Part shown: positions 63,464-64,000 of the stretch, one piece after another
How positions within the stretch are numbered: the stretch's first letter is position 1
Layout of the letters: the number at the start of each line of letters is the position of its first letter
Source of the DNA: Alphaproteobacteria bacterium
GTDB lineage: Bacteria; Pseudomonadota; Alphaproteobacteria; Rhodobacterales; Rhodobacteraceae
Reading direction: 5' to 3'
NCBI GenBank assembly: GCA_030427145.1
Contig: JAUHWT010000002.1
Coordinates: 1-64,000 of the forward strand
DNA length: 64,000 bases
Position numbers and translations under genes: made by a program
Notes under the pieces: generated by a model
The model's database searches: none
What the model was told of the DNA's origin: nothing
What the model saw: the letters and a program-made list of their open reading frames with translations, nothing else

Positions 63464-64000
63464 AACACGCTCTACTCACGGCTCTTGCCCTGACGGTCCT
63501 GGCGACGGCCAGCCCGTCACAGGCGCAGACGGCCAGGGATCTCTTCTCATCCAAATCCACCCCATCCTCCCACGGCGCGCACCCGGTCGGTCGCCACGCC
63601 AAAGGCTGCCTCGCCGGTGCGGAGCAGCTGCCCGAAACCGGCCCCACCTGGCAGGCCATGCGTCTCTCCCGCAACCACAACTGGGGTCACCCGGAGGCCG
63701 TCCGCTTCGCCCAGCAGCTTAGCGTAGCCGCCACAAAAGTCGGCTGGAAGGGTCTCTATATCGGTGACATCAGCCAGCCCCGCGGCGGCCCCGTCTTCGG
63801 CCACGCCTCGCACCAGATCGGCCTCGACATCGACGTTTGGCTTCTGCCGCCCGAGCGGCTCAACCTCACACGCGCGGAACGGGAAAACATCTCGTCACTC
63901 AACGTCCGTTCAGCCGACCGCAAAAGCGTGAACTCCAACTGGACCCGCGCCCATCACCGCCTGCTTGAGGCCACCGCCCGCGACTCCCGCGTAAACCGCA
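63460..64000 (+). CDS. mepA: penicillin-insensitive murein endopeptidase, 3' cut by window
   Basis: MepA cleaves peptide cross-links of the cell wall in the periplasm. The visible 180 residues start with a signal peptide (MKHALLTALALTVLATASPS, ending near QAQ) and contain GPVFGHASHQIGLDIDVWLL, where His118 and Asp125 form the zinc site of the LAS metallopeptidases. NHNWGHPEAVRFAQQL is another family stretch. The ATG at 63460 overlaps the transporter stop. The C-terminal part lies beyond the window. Confidence 0.9.
   Translation, partial: MKHALLTALALTVLATASPSQAQTARDLFSSKSTPSSHGAHPVGRHAKGCLAGAEQLPETGPTWQAMRLSRNHNWGHPEAVRFAQQLSVAATKVGWKGLYIGDISQPRGGPVFGHASHQIGLDIDVWLLPPERLNLTRAERENISSLNVRSADRKSVNSNWTRAHHRLLEATARDSRVNR

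Overview
The window is GC-rich, densely packed DNA with short intergenic gaps, many ATGA-type gene overlaps, Tat-type signal peptides and no phage, transposon or CRISPR signs. The gene families (fused IolC-DUF2090, DUF849/BKACE, DUF1028, Pot-type and polar amino acid ABC systems, MocR regulator, YggT) suggest an alphaproteobacterium, probably Rhodobacterales-like. This is inferred from gene content only; no rRNA is present.

1-13601: cyclitol (inositol) catabolism. The left half is a canonical run: end of iolC with its DUF2090 domain, iolD, iolE, iolB, a hydroxypyruvate-isomerase-like gene and a LacI regulator. The right half is a second, divergent module: two Gfo/Idh dehydrogenases and an IolE/IolH-like TIM barrel leftward, and a second iolD, a stand-alone iolC, a second iolB and an iolJ-type class II aldolase rightward. 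TTGCAA-N4-TTGCAA operators lie before the lacI gene and in the divergent promoter, so one LacI protein may control both. The second module looks like a complete parallel pathway, possibly for another inositol isomer or derivative.

13737-18955: a GGDEF/EAL cyclic-di-GMP protein, a ChrA transporter and an exported amidohydrolase.

18956-28237: respiratory nitrate region. A roughly 600-base non-canonical stretch carries two TTGAC-N4-GTCAA (FNR-type) boxes and a 21-bp repeat. It is followed by napFDAGHBC, a small membrane protein gene, a Crp/Fnr regulator interrupted by an in-frame TGA, and a flavin monooxygenase.

28342-47253: nitrogen-compound catabolic island. The rightward half has RidA, DUF1028, LysR, a trimethylamine-dehydrogenase-like flavoenzyme, a PLP decarboxylase, an ArgE-type amidohydrolase and a PotABCD-type transporter. 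Three identical-pattern TTAG-N7-CTAA sites, which fit the LysR T-N11-A rule, stand before its units. The leftward half is an eight-gene run: an amino acid ABC transporter, a class III aminotransferase, BKACE, GNAT and a histone-deacetylase-family amidohydrolase, with its own divergent LysR.

47389-64000: mostly housekeeping genes. These are tRNA-Thr(CGT), an esterase, ilvA, a TPR protein, an FMN-binding protein with a divergent MocR regulator, a 5'-nucleotidase with a DksA-like protein, a glutamate-synthase-family protein, argG, an AT-richer RTX protein, an exported MsrA, membrane proteins, an MFS exporter and the start of mepA.
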